This document shows, in pieces, positions 50,556-59,875 of a stretch of 60,453 nt of DNA (position 1 is its first letter; each line of letters begins with the position of its first letter). The stretch lies in contig CACDCN010000001.1 in NCBI GenBank assembly GCA_902551185.1, positions 67,049 to 127,501 on the forward strand, read 5' to 3'. Position numbers and translations under genes: made by a program. This stretch comes from an uncultured SAR86 cluster bacterium. GTDB lineage: Bacteria > Pseudomonadota > Gammaproteobacteria > Magnimaribacterales > D2472. The notes beneath the pieces are model-generated. The model saw only the letters and a program-made list of their open reading frames with translations, was not told the DNA's origin and did no database searches.

Positions 50556-51176
50556 TTATAAAGCTAACTTTTTTTCTAATACATCTCTTATATATTGAAT
50601 AAATGTAGTATCTTCATCGCCTAAATATTTGGCTCTATCTAAACTTCCTAATTTTAAAAGCCCAATTTCCTTTTCTAAAATAATTACTGCGATCACCATT
50701 GATTCAATCTTATTATCACCAAATAAAATATCCGCCTTCTCAGAAGAAAATGAACCACAATGAATAGCACCTTTGTGCAATGAAAGGCCTGTTTCCTTTT
50801 CAATTTTTTCTATATCTTTATTTTTATAAAATTTAAGCAAACATTTATCAACATTAAAGTCATTGCTAAAGCTTTCTTCTACAGTTTTAACTATTTCTTT
50901 TTTAGAACTGGATTCTAATATCTTTAATGTAAGATCTTTGGATTTATTAAAAAGATCCTCATTTATTGATGCGGTATCAATAAAAGATGTTAGTAAATCT
51001 ATTAAGTTTTTGTGTTCATCTCTTAATTTAAGCACTTGCCTTTCTAGCAAAGAGGAGGCTGCACTAGAAGAGTGTTTAAATTTTAATTCTCCCACCAATG
51101 ATTCTCTTGATTCAAAAAAATCCAGATTATCTAATAGGAATAATTCGACTTCTTTTGGATCTAATTTTTTACTCAT
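50556..51176 (-). CDS. DUF484 family protein
   Basis: This 206-residue protein belongs to DUF484 by context and layout. A helical N-terminus has KEVELFLLDNLDFFESRESL, followed by a coiled region (KLRDEHKNLIDLL) and a GAF-like domain. In gammaproteobacteria DUF484 lies between dapF and xerC, as here, and its function is unknown. It overlaps dapF by 8 bases, so it is co-translated. Confidence 0.85.
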   Translation of the reverse strand: MSKKLDPKEVELFLLDNLDFFESRESLVGELKFKHSSSAASSLLERQVLKLRDEHKNLIDLLTSFIDTASINEDLFNKSKDLTLKILESSSKKEIVKTVEESFSNDFNVDKCLLKFYKNKDIEKIEKETGLSLHKGAIHCGSFSSEKADILFGDNKIESMVIAVIILEKEIGLLKLGSLDRAKYLGDEDTTFIQYIRDVLEKKLAL

Positions 51177-51945
51177 TAGTAGCGCCTTGGTATATAAAGT
51201 TGGATGGACCAGTCATTAATATACCATTTTTATTTCCCTTAAAACTTAATTCCCCACCCATAGAAATAATCTTCACTTTATTTTTAGTTAATGATTTTGA
51301 TGCTACACACAAAGCTGCAGACCCACAAGATAGAGTTTCTCCAGTACCATTTTCATATGTTCTAATATAAATATCTTCTTTAGATTTACTAAATATAGAA
51401 AGATTTATATCTAAATCTTTAATTATCTTATATAGCTCTTGATATATTGAATCAAGATCAACTTTTTCTATAGATGGCAACTCTATGCATAAATGATTAT
51501 TTCCTATATTGGATAGGAAAAATTTTCTTTTTATTTTTTTATTTATTTTTTTTTCTAAATTTTTATCTTGTATTGAAGAAGGTAAATTGACTAATACTGA
51601 TACCTTTCCTTTTTGTTTTGGAATACACTCTAAACCCATGTATTTTGTTTGAACCAAGATATTTGTAATAGGCATAAATTTATTTTTCCAAATATATGAT
51701 GCTGCACACCTAATACCATTTAGACACATTCCAGCCTCTGATCCATCTGAATTATAAAATCTTACAAAAAAACTGTATTGATCTTTTGTTGGGAGCCCAA
51801 TATGAATTAATTGATCAAAGCCTATGCCTTTATTTCTATCTGAGATTTTCTTTATAAAACTTTTTTTAATTTTAAGTTCTTGTTCAATTGAATTTACAAT
51901 AACAAAGTCATTTCCATTTCCATGCCATTTCTCAAATTCAATCAT
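51169..51945 (-). CDS. dapF: Diaminopimelate epimerase
   Basis: DapF interconverts LL- and meso-diaminopimelate for lysine and peptidoglycan. The 258-residue protein has FEKWHGNGNDFVIVN, the first catalytic cysteine in GMCLNGIRCAA, and the second in LSCGSAALCVA. The first motif reads CLNG instead of the usual CGNG, an unusual change, but both cysteines remain. Upstream lysA overlaps by 8 bases, and the next gene DUF484 also overlaps by 8. Confidence 0.93.
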   Translation of the reverse strand: MIEFEKWHGNGNDFVIVNSIEQELKIKKSFIKKISDRNKGIGFDQLIHIGLPTKDQYSFFVRFYNSDGSEAGMCLNGIRCAASYIWKNKFMPITNILVQTKYMGLECIPKQKGKVSVLVNLPSSIQDKNLEKKINKKIKRKFFLSNIGNNHLCIELPSIEKVDLDSIYQELYKIIKDLDINLSIFSKSKEDIYIRTYENGTGETLSCGSAALCVASKSLTKNKVKIISMGGELSFKGNKNGILMTGPSNFIYQGATNE

Positions 51946-53176
51946 TTAGACTAACCTCATTTCTAATCAAGTCCTTAAAAGATTCTCTTTTTCTAATAAC
52001 GGTATATTGATTATTATCAACTAATATCTCTGGGGCCCTAACCCTAGAGTTATAGTTGGATGACATAACAAAACCATATGCTCCAGCAGTTTTAATAGCT
52101 AGGATATCTCCTTCAGAAGCATTCATTTCATGGTCTTTCGCTAGAATATCTGATGATTCACATACTGGGCCTACAATAGTCCATTTTTTATTATCAGAAT
52201 CATTTTGTTTAAGGTTCCAGATATCATGTTTTGCATCATATAAGGCAGGCCTTAATAGATCATTCATAGCAGCATCTACTACTAGGAAGTTATCTTTAAT
52301 GTATTCAACTTTTGTAAGCAATATTCCAGCATTACCAGTAATACTTCTTCCCGGTTCTAATATTATCTTTTCATTTCTATCTTTTAACTCTTCTTCAATT
52401 ATAGAAACCAAATCCTTAGGTGATGGTGTTTTGTCGCTGTTATAGGGGATGCCAAGTCCTCCACCAAGGTCTAAAAATTTTAATTCATTTCCTGTTTTAT
52501 CTATTTCTTCAGCAAGCTGTCTAATATTTATGGCCGTTAATTTATAACTCTCAAGATCTCCTATTTGAGAGCCAATATGACATGCTAAGCCAATAAGTCT
52601 TAGATGCTTTGAGTTATAGATATAATGACTTAATTTTAAAACAAGATCATTTGGTGATATGCCGAACTTATCTCCTTTCCTTCCTGTTTTAATATATTCA
52701 TGTCCCCCAGAATCAACCTCGGGATTAAATCTAATAGCAACGTCAACAACTTTATTATTCTCTGAAGCTATTTTTTCAATTCTAAATAATTCAGACTCTG
52801 ACTCAATATTAAAAGAAAGTATTTCATTATTTATACCTTTTAATATTTCTTCATTTGATTTTCCGACACCTGAAAAAATTATTTTTTTTGGATTTGTTTT
52901 AATATGGAGCGCTCTTTGAAGTTCTCCACCTGAAACAATATCAAAACCACAATCTTTTTCTTTTAGGATATTTAAGATAGAAATGTTGCTAAGAGACTTT
53001 ACTGAAAAACATATTAAGCTATCTTTTTTTTGAAAGGCATTTTTATAAACATTGATATGTCTCTCTATAGTCTTTTTTGAATAAACATATGCAGGAGTGC
53101 CAAACTCTTTCGCTATTTCTTGAAGATTAATCTCTTCACAGAAAAGTTCACCGTTTTTATATAGAAAGTAATCCAT
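51938..53176 (-). CDS. lysA: Diaminopimelate decarboxylase
   Basis: LysA decarboxylates meso-diaminopimelate to lysine with pyridoxal phosphate. The 412-residue protein has the PLP lysine in ICFSVKSLSNISIL (usually YAVKAN), the HIGSQ motif in ACHIGSQIGD, LGGGLGIPY, LEPGRSITGNAG, and PVCESSD. It follows lptM by 13 bases, and the order lptM-lysA-dapF is common to many gammaproteobacteria. Confidence 0.96.
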   Translation of the reverse strand: MDYFLYKNGELFCEEINLQEIAKEFGTPAYVYSKKTIERHINVYKNAFQKKDSLICFSVKSLSNISILNILKEKDCGFDIVSGGELQRALHIKTNPKKIIFSGVGKSNEEILKGINNEILSFNIESESELFRIEKIASENNKVVDVAIRFNPEVDSGGHEYIKTGRKGDKFGISPNDLVLKLSHYIYNSKHLRLIGLACHIGSQIGDLESYKLTAINIRQLAEEIDKTGNELKFLDLGGGLGIPYNSDKTPSPKDLVSIIEEELKDRNEKIILEPGRSITGNAGILLTKVEYIKDNFLVVDAAMNDLLRPALYDAKHDIWNLKQNDSDNKKWTIVGPVCESSDILAKDHEMNASEGDILAIKTAGAYGFVMSSNYNSRVRAPEILVDNNQYTVIRKRESFKDLIRNEVSLND

Positions 53177-53189
53177 AAAGTTTAAATTA

Positions 53190-53273
53190 TTAGAAAATTA
53201 AAGGCCCTTTAACTCCGCAGCTTGAAATAATTAAAAGAATAGAGAGGCCTAAAGATATTTTATTAATACTCAT
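53190..53273 (-). CDS. lptM: Minimal LptM-like lipoprotein
   Basis: A 27-codon frame from ATG at 53273 encodes a short lipoprotein. It has a basic start, MSINK, a hydrophobic stretch, SLGLSILLII, and the lipobox SSC, then GVKGPLIF and a stop. The CGxKGPL motif after the lipidated cysteine is the hallmark of LptM (YifL), which helps LptD and LptE mature in the outer membrane. Its place just before lysA is the LptM position. The mature peptide would be nine residues, where E. coli LptM has about 48. Confidence 0.85.
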   Translation of the reverse strand: MSINKISLGLSILLIISSCGVKGPLIF

Positions 53274-53280
53274 AAACAAC

Positions 53281-53304
53281 ATTATGGGCAAAAATACCCA
53301 TAAT
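53281..53304 (-). terminator. Hairpin between ahcY and lptM
   Basis: A perfect inverted repeat, ATTATGGG (53281-53288) and CCCATAAT (53297-53304), with an 8-base loop, lies between the ahcY stop and the lptM start. It may be the ahcY terminator, although the bases after it on the minus strand are not a clean U run. It could also be an operator for the lptM operon, as it ends 7 bases before the lptM start. Confidence 0.5.
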
Positions 53305-53319
53305 TTGAACTTTTACATA

Positions 53320-54714
53320 TTAATATTTGTAAGCTTCTTCTTTAAACGGACCATCTTTTGGAACATTTATATAGTCTGCTTGGTCTTGAGTCAGTTTCGT
53401 AACCATACCCCCAAAACCCTCAACCATTAGACTTGCAACCTCTTCATCTAGTTTCTTAGGAAGAACTTCTACAGTTATCATCCCAGCTTTCTTATCTTCG
53501 TCATTTATATTCGCAAAACCCTGTTTATATAAATGTATTTGGGCAAGGACCTGGTTTGCAAATGAACCATCCATAATTCTGCTTGGATGACCAGTAGCAT
53601 TTCCTAGGTTTACCAATCTACCTTCTGCTAGAAGAATAATATAATTTTTACTTGATAGATCTGGAGTTCCATCCGGAGCTGTATCTCTAAAAATTCTATG
53701 TACCTGAGGCTTTATTTCGTCCCAATAATAATTTTCTCTCATGAAGGCTGTATCTATTTCGTTATCAAAGTGACCAATATTACATACAACAGCTGTATTC
53801 TTAAGAGTGCTTAACATTGCTGAATCACACACATTAACATTTCCAGTTGTGGTGACGACCAAATCAGTATCTTCCATGACTTGCATATTTATATCTTTAG
53901 GATCTCTGGTAACAACACCATCTTTATAACAAGAAACAACAGAAAAACCATCCATGCAAGCTTGCATTGCACAAATTGGATCTGATTCAACAACACTAAC
54001 TATCATTCCTTCTTGAGCTAGACTTAATGCAGATCCTTTACCAACATCACCATAACCAATAACAAGACCCTTTTTACCTGAAAGTAACATATCAGTTCCT
54101 CTCTTCAGAGCATCGTTTAGACTATGCCTACAACCATATTTATTATCATTTTTTGATTTTGTGACAGAGTCATTAACATTAATAGCAGGTATTTTAAGCT
54201 CACCATTTTCAAGCATTTCTTTTAGCCTATGCACTCCAGTTGTAGTTTCTTCTGACACACCATGAATTGTTTCAAGCATATCAGGAAATTTTTCATGCAC
54301 CATGGCTGTAAGGTCACTACCATCATCAAGAATCATATTGGCATCCCAAGGTTTACCATCTTTACAAATAGTTTGTTCTATACACCATTCAAACTCTTCC
54401 TCTGTTTCTCCTTTCCAGGCGAATGTTGGCACGCCTCTTGCTGCCATTGCTGCAGCAGCATGATCTTGCGTTGAAAAAATATTACAAGAAGACCACCTTA
54501 ATTCTGCGCCTAAGTCTATTAAAGTTTCCATTAGAACTGCAGTTTGAATAGTCATATGTATACAACCCATGATCTTTGCTCCCGCAAGAGGTTGATCTGC
54601 TCTATATTTTTCTCTTAAAGCCATTAAAGCAGGCATCTCATTTTCTGCTAGAGAGATTTCCCTTCTTCCAAATTCAGCAAGATTTATATCTGCAACTTTA
54701 TAGTCATTTTCCAT
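53320..54714 (-). CDS. ahcY: Adenosylhomocysteinase
   Basis: AhcY (SahH) splits S-adenosylhomocysteine to homocysteine and adenosine, closing the methylation cycle. The 464-residue protein has the substrate region [20 protein letters not shown] and [16 protein letters not shown], and the NAD-binding [15 protein letters not shown]. The length includes the extra segment of about 40 residues near the middle found in many bacterial and plant enzymes. It is the last gene of the metK-MORN-ahcY group. The gene has a good purine-rich ribosome site upstream. Confidence 0.97.
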   Translation of the reverse strand: MENDYKVADINLAEFGRREISLAENEMPALMALREKYRADQPLAGAKIMGCIHMTIQTAVLMETLIDLGAELRWSSCNIFSTQDHAAAAMAARGVPTFAWKGETEEEFEWCIEQTICKDGKPWDANMILDDGSDLTAMVHEKFPDMLETIHGVSEETTTGVHRLKEMLENGELKIPAINVNDSVTKSKNDNKYGCRHSLNDALKRGTDMLLSGKKGLVIGYGDVGKGSALSLAQEGMIVSVVESDPICAMQACMDGFSVVSCYKDGVVTRDPKDINMQVMEDTDLVVTTTGNVNVCDSAMLSTLKNTAVVCNIGHFDNEIDTAFMRENYYWDEIKPQVHRIFRDTAPDGTPDLSSKNYIILLAEGRLVNLGNATGHPSRIMDGSFANQVLAQIHLYKQGFANINDEDKKAGMITVEVLPKKLDEEVASLMVEGFGGMVTKLTQDQADYINVPKDGPFKEEAYKY

Positions 54715-54741
54715 TTTATTTCCTTATTATTTCTTTAGTTA

Positions 54742-55392
54742 TTAATTAAGCTTATTTCCATTAAAGTCGTACTCTTCAATTAACCTAACAAGAGTACCAT
54801 TTTGATATTCTGTTTTTGATTTTAGTTGTCCATTTTGATGATATGCTTCAGAAATGCCATGCAATTCTTCATTATTATTATAAACATCCTTTAACGATAT
54901 TTGGCCATTGTCATAATAAGAATAATTTGTGAAACTAATAGTTTCATCATTTTTAACATCCTCAGTCCACGATATTCGACCATATTCATATCCAACCCAT
55001 TCACCTTCAGCCATGCCATTGAACATGTTACCTTCCATTATAAGAAAACCTTGATCAAATTCTGAGTATTTTCCTTGTTCTAAGCCATTTTTGTAGGAGG
55101 ATTTAATTGAGTAAAGAACCCCACATCCCGCATATTCTTCATAAGGCCCATGAAGAAGACCTCTTCTATAGGAGCCTGCTTCTAAAGCACAAAATCCAAA
55201 TTCATCCTCATAAGTTATAAATCTTCCAGAAAATGGCGAATTAGTATTTACCTGATATTTCAAACCCTGTCTTTCAACAAGCGATGATGAGTTTATAGAT
55301 TTATCTGCATATTTGATATAAAGAGCTTCATTAGCCTCCATATTCATAGTTAAAAAAGCAAATAGAAATGCATTAAGTAATAGTATTTTCAT
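54742..55392 (-). CDS. MORN-repeat exported protein
   Basis: The 216-residue protein has a signal peptide (about 1-20, ending near MEANEA) and repeated MORN-like units such as GLLHGPYEEYAG, GLEQGKYSEFDQG, GMAEGEWVGYEYG and YHQNGQLKSKTEYQNG. It resembles proteins annotated as YwqK-family or MORN-variant repeat proteins; function is unknown. It sits between metK (41 bases upstream) and ahcY (27 bases downstream), in an otherwise tight S-adenosylmethionine cycle group. Whether it is functionally linked cannot be told. Confidence 0.75.
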   Translation of the reverse strand: MKILLLNAFLFAFLTMNMEANEALYIKYADKSINSSSLVERQGLKYQVNTNSPFSGRFITYEDEFGFCALEAGSYRRGLLHGPYEEYAGCGVLYSIKSSYKNGLEQGKYSEFDQGFLIMEGNMFNGMAEGEWVGYEYGRISWTEDVKNDETISFTNYSYYDNGQISLKDVYNNNEELHGISEAYHQNGQLKSKTEYQNGTLVRLIEEYDFNGNKLN

Positions 55393-55433
55393 ATTTGTCT
55401 CTCCTTCTTATTATCCAGCATACTTAATATTTA

Positions 55434-56585
55434 TTATGAGATTTCTGAAGCTTTATCTGTTTTTTCCCAAGAAAGGTCTATATCAGTTCTCCCAAAATGC
55501 CCATAGGCTGCTGTAGGAAGATAGATAGGTCTTTTGAGATCAAGCATATTGATTAGACTTTTAGGCCTAAGGTCAAATTTTTCTTCAACAATTTTTTCAA
55601 TCGCTTCTTTTGAAATTTTTTCACTATTAAATGTATTTACATTTATTGAAGTTGGTTTAGCAACACCAATTGCATATGAAACTTGAATTTCACAATAATC
55701 AGCAAGACCAGCAGCTACTATATTTTTGGCCACATATCTTGCAGCATAAGCAGCTGATCGATCAACCTTAGATGGGTCTTTCCCAGAAAAGGCACCTCCA
55801 CCATGCCTAGCCATTCCACCATAAGTGTCAACAATAATTTTTCTACCGGTAAGACCACAGTCTCCAACTGGCCCTCCGATAACAAATTTACCTGTGGGGT
55901 TTATATAAATCTTGGTTGAATCTAGAATCCATTCTGCTGGAACTATTGGTTTAATAATTTCTTCCATAACCCCTTCTTTAATATCATCCTGAGTAACATC
56001 TTCATCATGTTGTGTAGAGAGAACTATTGCTGATAAACCCTCTATGGTTTTACCATCATCTGAGTAAATTGCACTTACTTGGCTTTTAGCATCAGGCCTT
56101 AACCATGATAATCCGTTTGCTTTCATTACATCAGCTTGTTTTTTAACTAATCTATGAGATAGGTCAATAGGAAGCGGCATTAAAGATTCTGTTTCTGTAC
56201 AAGCATAACCGAACATAAGACCCTGATCACCAGCCCCTTGTTCTAGATTTTCACCTTCACCTTCTGTTACACCTTGAGATATATCAGGCGATTGCTCAAA
56301 AACAAGATTAGTAAACTCACAAGTATCTCCATTAAAACCATATTCATCAGTGTCATAACCAATATCATTAATTGTTTTTCTAACAACTGGTTCAAGATCT
56401 GGACTGCCAAGAGATGTTATTTCACCAGCAATATATACCATATTATTTTTAATCATAGTTTCGCAAGCAACTCTACTATTTGGATCCTCAGCTAAATAAG
56501 CATCTAAAACAGCATCTGAAATTTGATCGCATACCTTATCCGGATGTCCTGCTGAAACAGATTCTGATGTAAATATATAACTCAT
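55434..56585 (-). CDS. metK: S-adenosylmethionine synthetase
   Basis: MetK makes S-adenosylmethionine from methionine and ATP. The 383-residue protein has the family signatures [35 protein letters not shown], and [20 protein letters not shown]. It is divergent from tkt with a 151-base gap that includes a 12-base palindrome. I looked in this gap for a SAM riboswitch and saw no candidate. Confidence 0.97.
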   Translation of the reverse strand: MSYIFTSESVSAGHPDKVCDQISDAVLDAYLAEDPNSRVACETMIKNNMVYIAGEITSLGSPDLEPVVRKTINDIGYDTDEYGFNGDTCEFTNLVFEQSPDISQGVTEGEGENLEQGAGDQGLMFGYACTETESLMPLPIDLSHRLVKKQADVMKANGLSWLRPDAKSQVSAIYSDDGKTIEGLSAIVLSTQHDEDVTQDDIKEGVMEEIIKPIVPAEWILDSTKIYINPTGKFVIGGPVGDCGLTGRKIIVDTYGGMARHGGGAFSGKDPSKVDRSAAYAARYVAKNIVAAGLADYCEIQVSYAIGVAKPTSINVNTFNSEKISKEAIEKIVEEKFDLRPKSLINMLDLKRPIYLPTAAYGHFGRTDIDLSWEKTDKASEIS

Positions 56586-56634
56586 ATGTTCTCTCCCTAG
56601 TTTATTATTGTGAAGAATTATCTTTTAAATAAGA

Positions 56635-56646
56635 CTGTGATCACAG
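56635..56646. promoter_or_regulatory. 12-base palindrome between metK and tkt
   Basis: CTGTGATCACAG is a perfect 12-base palindrome in the gap between the divergent metK and tkt genes, about 50 bases from the metK start and 90 from the tkt start. TGTGA half-sites recall CRP-type sites, but these normally have six bases between halves and here there are none. It could be an operator for another symmetrical regulator; none was identified. Confidence 0.45.
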
Positions 56647-56736
56647 ATTGACTATTTTATAACAAAAAAACAAATTTTATCTATGATTTTAACTTCAAAG
56701 ATATTATTATCCTAGAAAGTAAATGGGGAAATAAAT

Positions 56737-58725
56737 TTGAATCAAACAGATCCTATAAACGCTCTAAGATTCTTATCAATAGATGCTGTCCAAAAAGCAA
56801 ACTCTGGTCACCCTGGCATGCCTATGGGTATGGCAGAGATAGCAACCGCATTATGGAGCAATCATTTAAAACACAATCCTTCTAATCCCAAATGGTTTGA
56901 TAGAGACAGATTTGTTCTATCTAATGGGCATGGGTCAATGCTTTTATATAGTTTGCTTCACTTAACAGGATATAAGATCTCAATCGATGACATCAAAGAT
57001 TTTAGACAGTTACATTCTAAAACCCCTGGCCATCCTGAGTATGATATTGATATCGGAGTTGAAACTACTACTGGGCCTCTAGGCCAGGGTATTGCAAATG
57101 CTGTTGGAATGGCGATTTCGGAAAAAATATTAGCAGCAGAATTTAATCAGGACGATATAAAACCAATCGATCATTATACTTATGTTTTTTTAGGAGATGG
57201 TTGTTTAATGGAGGGCGTTTCTCATGAAGCTTGTTCATTTGCAGGAACTCATAATTTGGGCAAGTTGATATGTTTTTATGATCAAAATGGAATTTCTATT
57301 GATGGTGAAATTAAAAATTGGTTTACAGATGATTCAGTTAAAAGGTTTGAAAGTTATGGCTGGCATACAATTTGTGTAGATGGTCACAACATTGAAGAAA
57401 TTAATAATGCTATTTCTCAAGCTAAAGAAACTGCTGATAAACCCTCAATGATTTTTTGTAAAACAACTATCGGGTTTGGCTCGCCTAATAAATCCGGAAC
57501 AGCTGATGCACATGGAGCACCATTAGGCGATGATGAAATAATAAAAACTAGGGAAGCTTTAGATTGGAAATATGCAGAATTTGAACTAACTGATGAAATC
57601 TATAATTTTTGGGATGCTAAAGAAGCTGGTAATAATGTAAATTTAGATTGGGATAATTTGATAAAAAGTTATCAAGAAAAGTATCCTGAAAAATCAAAAG
57701 AGCTCTTAAGAAGAATAGAAGGCAATACTCCAGAAAATTTTGAAAGTGATTTTAATCAATTTCTTAAAGACTGTGATACGAATAATTCTCCAATGGCAAC
57801 GAGAAAAGCATCAAAGGCTTGTCTTGATTTCTTTGTAAAAGAAATGCCAGAGTTGATTGGAGGTTCTGCAGATTTAACTCCGTCTAATAATACCTTTTCT
57901 GGTTCAAGCTCAACTTTTTCCAATGAAAACCCTGCAGGGAATCATATAAATTATGGAGTAAGAGAATTTGGAATGTCAGCAATTATGAATGGGATGGTCC
58001 TACATGGAGGAATAAAGCCATATGGTGCAACTTTCCTAGTTTTTACTGATTATGCAAGAAATGCAGTAAGACTCTCTGCTCTAATGGGTCTACCTAATAT
58101 TTTTGTTTATACCCACGACTCAGTAGCATTAGGCGAAGATGGACCAACTCATCAACCTATAGAACACATGGTAACTTTAAGATCAACACCTAATTTAGTT
58201 AATTGGCGACCAGCTGATTTAGTCGAAACAGCTGTTGCATGGAAAGAAGCAGTAATTTCATCTTCAACACCTACATGTTTAATATTTAGCAGACAGGGAA
58301 CTTCAGCAATTCAAAGAACTTCTGAACAACTTGAAGATATTCATAATGGAGGTTACTTATTAGAATCATGTGATAATCCAGATATAATCATCATTGCCTC
58401 AGGAAGTGAGGTTCAATTAGCTCTTGATGCGGCAAAAGAACTAGAAAATGATTCTATAAAATCAAATATAGTTTCCATGCCCTCTTTAGATAAATTTCTT
58501 GAAATGCCAGAAGATTATCAAAATACAATCTTAAATTCAGATAAACCAATGTTAGTAGTTGAATGCGGCCATCCCAACTCTTGGTATAAAATATTAAATC
58601 GAAACGATAAAGTATTAGGTATTGAAAGTTTTGGCGAATCAGCACCAGGCAATCAATTATTAGAACATTTTGGTTTTACCGTTGAAAATGTTGTAAAAAT
58701 GGCAAAATCATTAATTAATGATTAA
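56737..58725 (+). CDS. tkt: Transketolase
   Basis: Transketolase moves two-carbon units in the pentose phosphate and related pathways with thiamine diphosphate. The 662-residue protein has ANSGHPGMPMGMAEIA, the thiamine motif GDGCLMEGVSHEACSFAG, and the pyrimidine-domain YGVREFGMSAIMNGM and HDSVALGEDGPTHQP. It starts with TTG at 56737 after GGGGAA. It heads a tkt-pgk-fba cluster; a gapA/epd gene, usual at this place, is absent. It overlaps pgk by 8 bases. Confidence 0.97.
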   Translation: MNQTDPINALRFLSIDAVQKANSGHPGMPMGMAEIATALWSNHLKHNPSNPKWFDRDRFVLSNGHGSMLLYSLLHLTGYKISIDDIKDFRQLHSKTPGHPEYDIDIGVETTTGPLGQGIANAVGMAISEKILAAEFNQDDIKPIDHYTYVFLGDGCLMEGVSHEACSFAGTHNLGKLICFYDQNGISIDGEIKNWFTDDSVKRFESYGWHTICVDGHNIEEINNAISQAKETADKPSMIFCKTTIGFGSPNKSGTADAHGAPLGDDEIIKTREALDWKYAEFELTDEIYNFWDAKEAGNNVNLDWDNLIKSYQEKYPEKSKELLRRIEGNTPENFESDFNQFLKDCDTNNSPMATRKASKACLDFFVKEMPELIGGSADLTPSNNTFSGSSSTFSNENPAGNHINYGVREFGMSAIMNGMVLHGGIKPYGATFLVFTDYARNAVRLSALMGLPNIFVYTHDSVALGEDGPTHQPIEHMVTLRSTPNLVNWRPADLVETAVAWKEAVISSSTPTCLIFSRQGTSAIQRTSEQLEDIHNGGYLLESCDNPDIIIIASGSEVQLALDAAKELENDSIKSNIVSMPSLDKFLEMPEDYQNTILNSDKPMLVVECGHPNSWYKILNRNDKVLGIESFGESAPGNQLLEHFGFTVENVVKMAKSLIND

Positions 58726-59872
58726 TTTAACATCTTTAGATATTACAAATAAAAACCTTGTTATAAGGGTAGATATGAATGTGCCAATTAAGGATGGAAT
58801 TGTTGCAGATGCATCAAGAATAAAGGCTTGTATTCCAACAATTAAATTCGCCCTTGAAAATAATGCAAAAGTTTTACTAGTTAGCCATTTAGGAAGACCA
58901 GAAGAGGGAAATTTTGAAGAAAAATTTTCTATGAAACCAGTTGCTGAATCTCTAAGCAACATTCTAAATGAAGAAGTTGGTCTTATAGGGGGACTAGACT
59001 CTGAAGATATTTTTAAAAGCCCATCAAGTATTCAAATTTTAGAAAATATTAGATTTTTTGAGGGAGAAAAAGCTAATGATAAAGATTTGGGTAATAAATT
59101 AGCTAATCTAGGCGATATTTATGTTTTTGATGCATTTGGAACTGCACACAGAGAACAGGCCTCTACACATTCTGCTATAGAGCAATCAAAAATTGCTTGT
59201 GCAGGATTGCTGCTTGAAAGAGAAATAGATTTTTTAACTAAAGCACTTAATAATTATCAAAAACCATATCTTGCTATTATTGGTGGGGCAAAAGTATCAA
59301 CAAAACTTGAACTTATAAAGCATATAGATAATGTTGCAGATAATATTATTATTGGTGGCGGTATAGCAAATACTTTCATTCTGGCATCTGGTCTAAATGT
59401 AGGAAAATCTCTTGTTGAAGAAACTTTGGTAGATATTGCAAAGAGTATTCTTGATAAAGGTAAAATCATTTTGCCAAAAGTTGCTATTACTTCAGAAAGT
59501 TTTGAAGGCAAGAATATTAATAAAAAATTAATCTCTGATATTAAGGATAATGAAATGATCTTAGATTTGTATATCGAAGAAGAGACTGATCAGCTAATTA
59601 ATAATGCAAATACCATTCTATGGAATGGACCAATGGGTGTTTTTGAGAATAAGGCATTTGAAAAAGGCACAAGAGATTTATCAAACGCTATTGCAAAATC
59701 TAAAGCATTTTCATTAGCCGGCGGCGGCGAAACTTTATCCGCAATTAATAAATATATTAAACCAGATGATGTATCATATTGTTCTACTGGCGGGGGAGCC
59801 TTTTTAGAATTTATGGAAGGCAAAGCACTGCCAGCAATAAAAGTTTTAAATTCAAAAGGAAATGGGAGATAA
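58718..59872 (+). CDS. pgk: Phosphoglycerate kinase
   Basis: Pgk transfers phosphate between 1,3-bisphosphoglycerate and ADP. The 384-residue protein has RVDMNVPIKDG, LVSHLGRPEEG, AHREQASTHS, and GGAKVSTKLELI, and the C-terminal SLAGGGETLSAI and STGGGAFLEFMEGK. All catalytic motifs are present. It overlaps tkt by 8 bases and precedes fba by 3 bases, making a compact sugar metabolism operon. Confidence 0.98.
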   Translation: MINLTSLDITNKNLVIRVDMNVPIKDGIVADASRIKACIPTIKFALENNAKVLLVSHLGRPEEGNFEEKFSMKPVAESLSNILNEEVGLIGGLDSEDIFKSPSSIQILENIRFFEGEKANDKDLGNKLANLGDIYVFDAFGTAHREQASTHSAIEQSKIACAGLLLEREIDFLTKALNNYQKPYLAIIGGAKVSTKLELIKHIDNVADNIIIGGGIANTFILASGLNVGKSLVEETLVDIAKSILDKGKIILPKVAITSESFEGKNINKKLISDIKDNEMILDLYIEEETDQLINNANTILWNGPMGVFENKAFEKGTRDLSNAIAKSKAFSLAGGGETLSAINKYIKPDDVSYCSTGGGAFLEFMEGKALPAIKVLNSKGNGR

Positions 59873-59875
59873 ATT

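Noticed and set aside
56635..56646. CRP binding site
   Set aside because: The TGTGA and TCACA half-sites are directly joined, whereas CRP needs six bases between them.
56586..56736. SAM riboswitch upstream of metK
   Set aside because: I could not assemble the paired stems of any SAM riboswitch class; the only clear structure is a 12-base palindrome.
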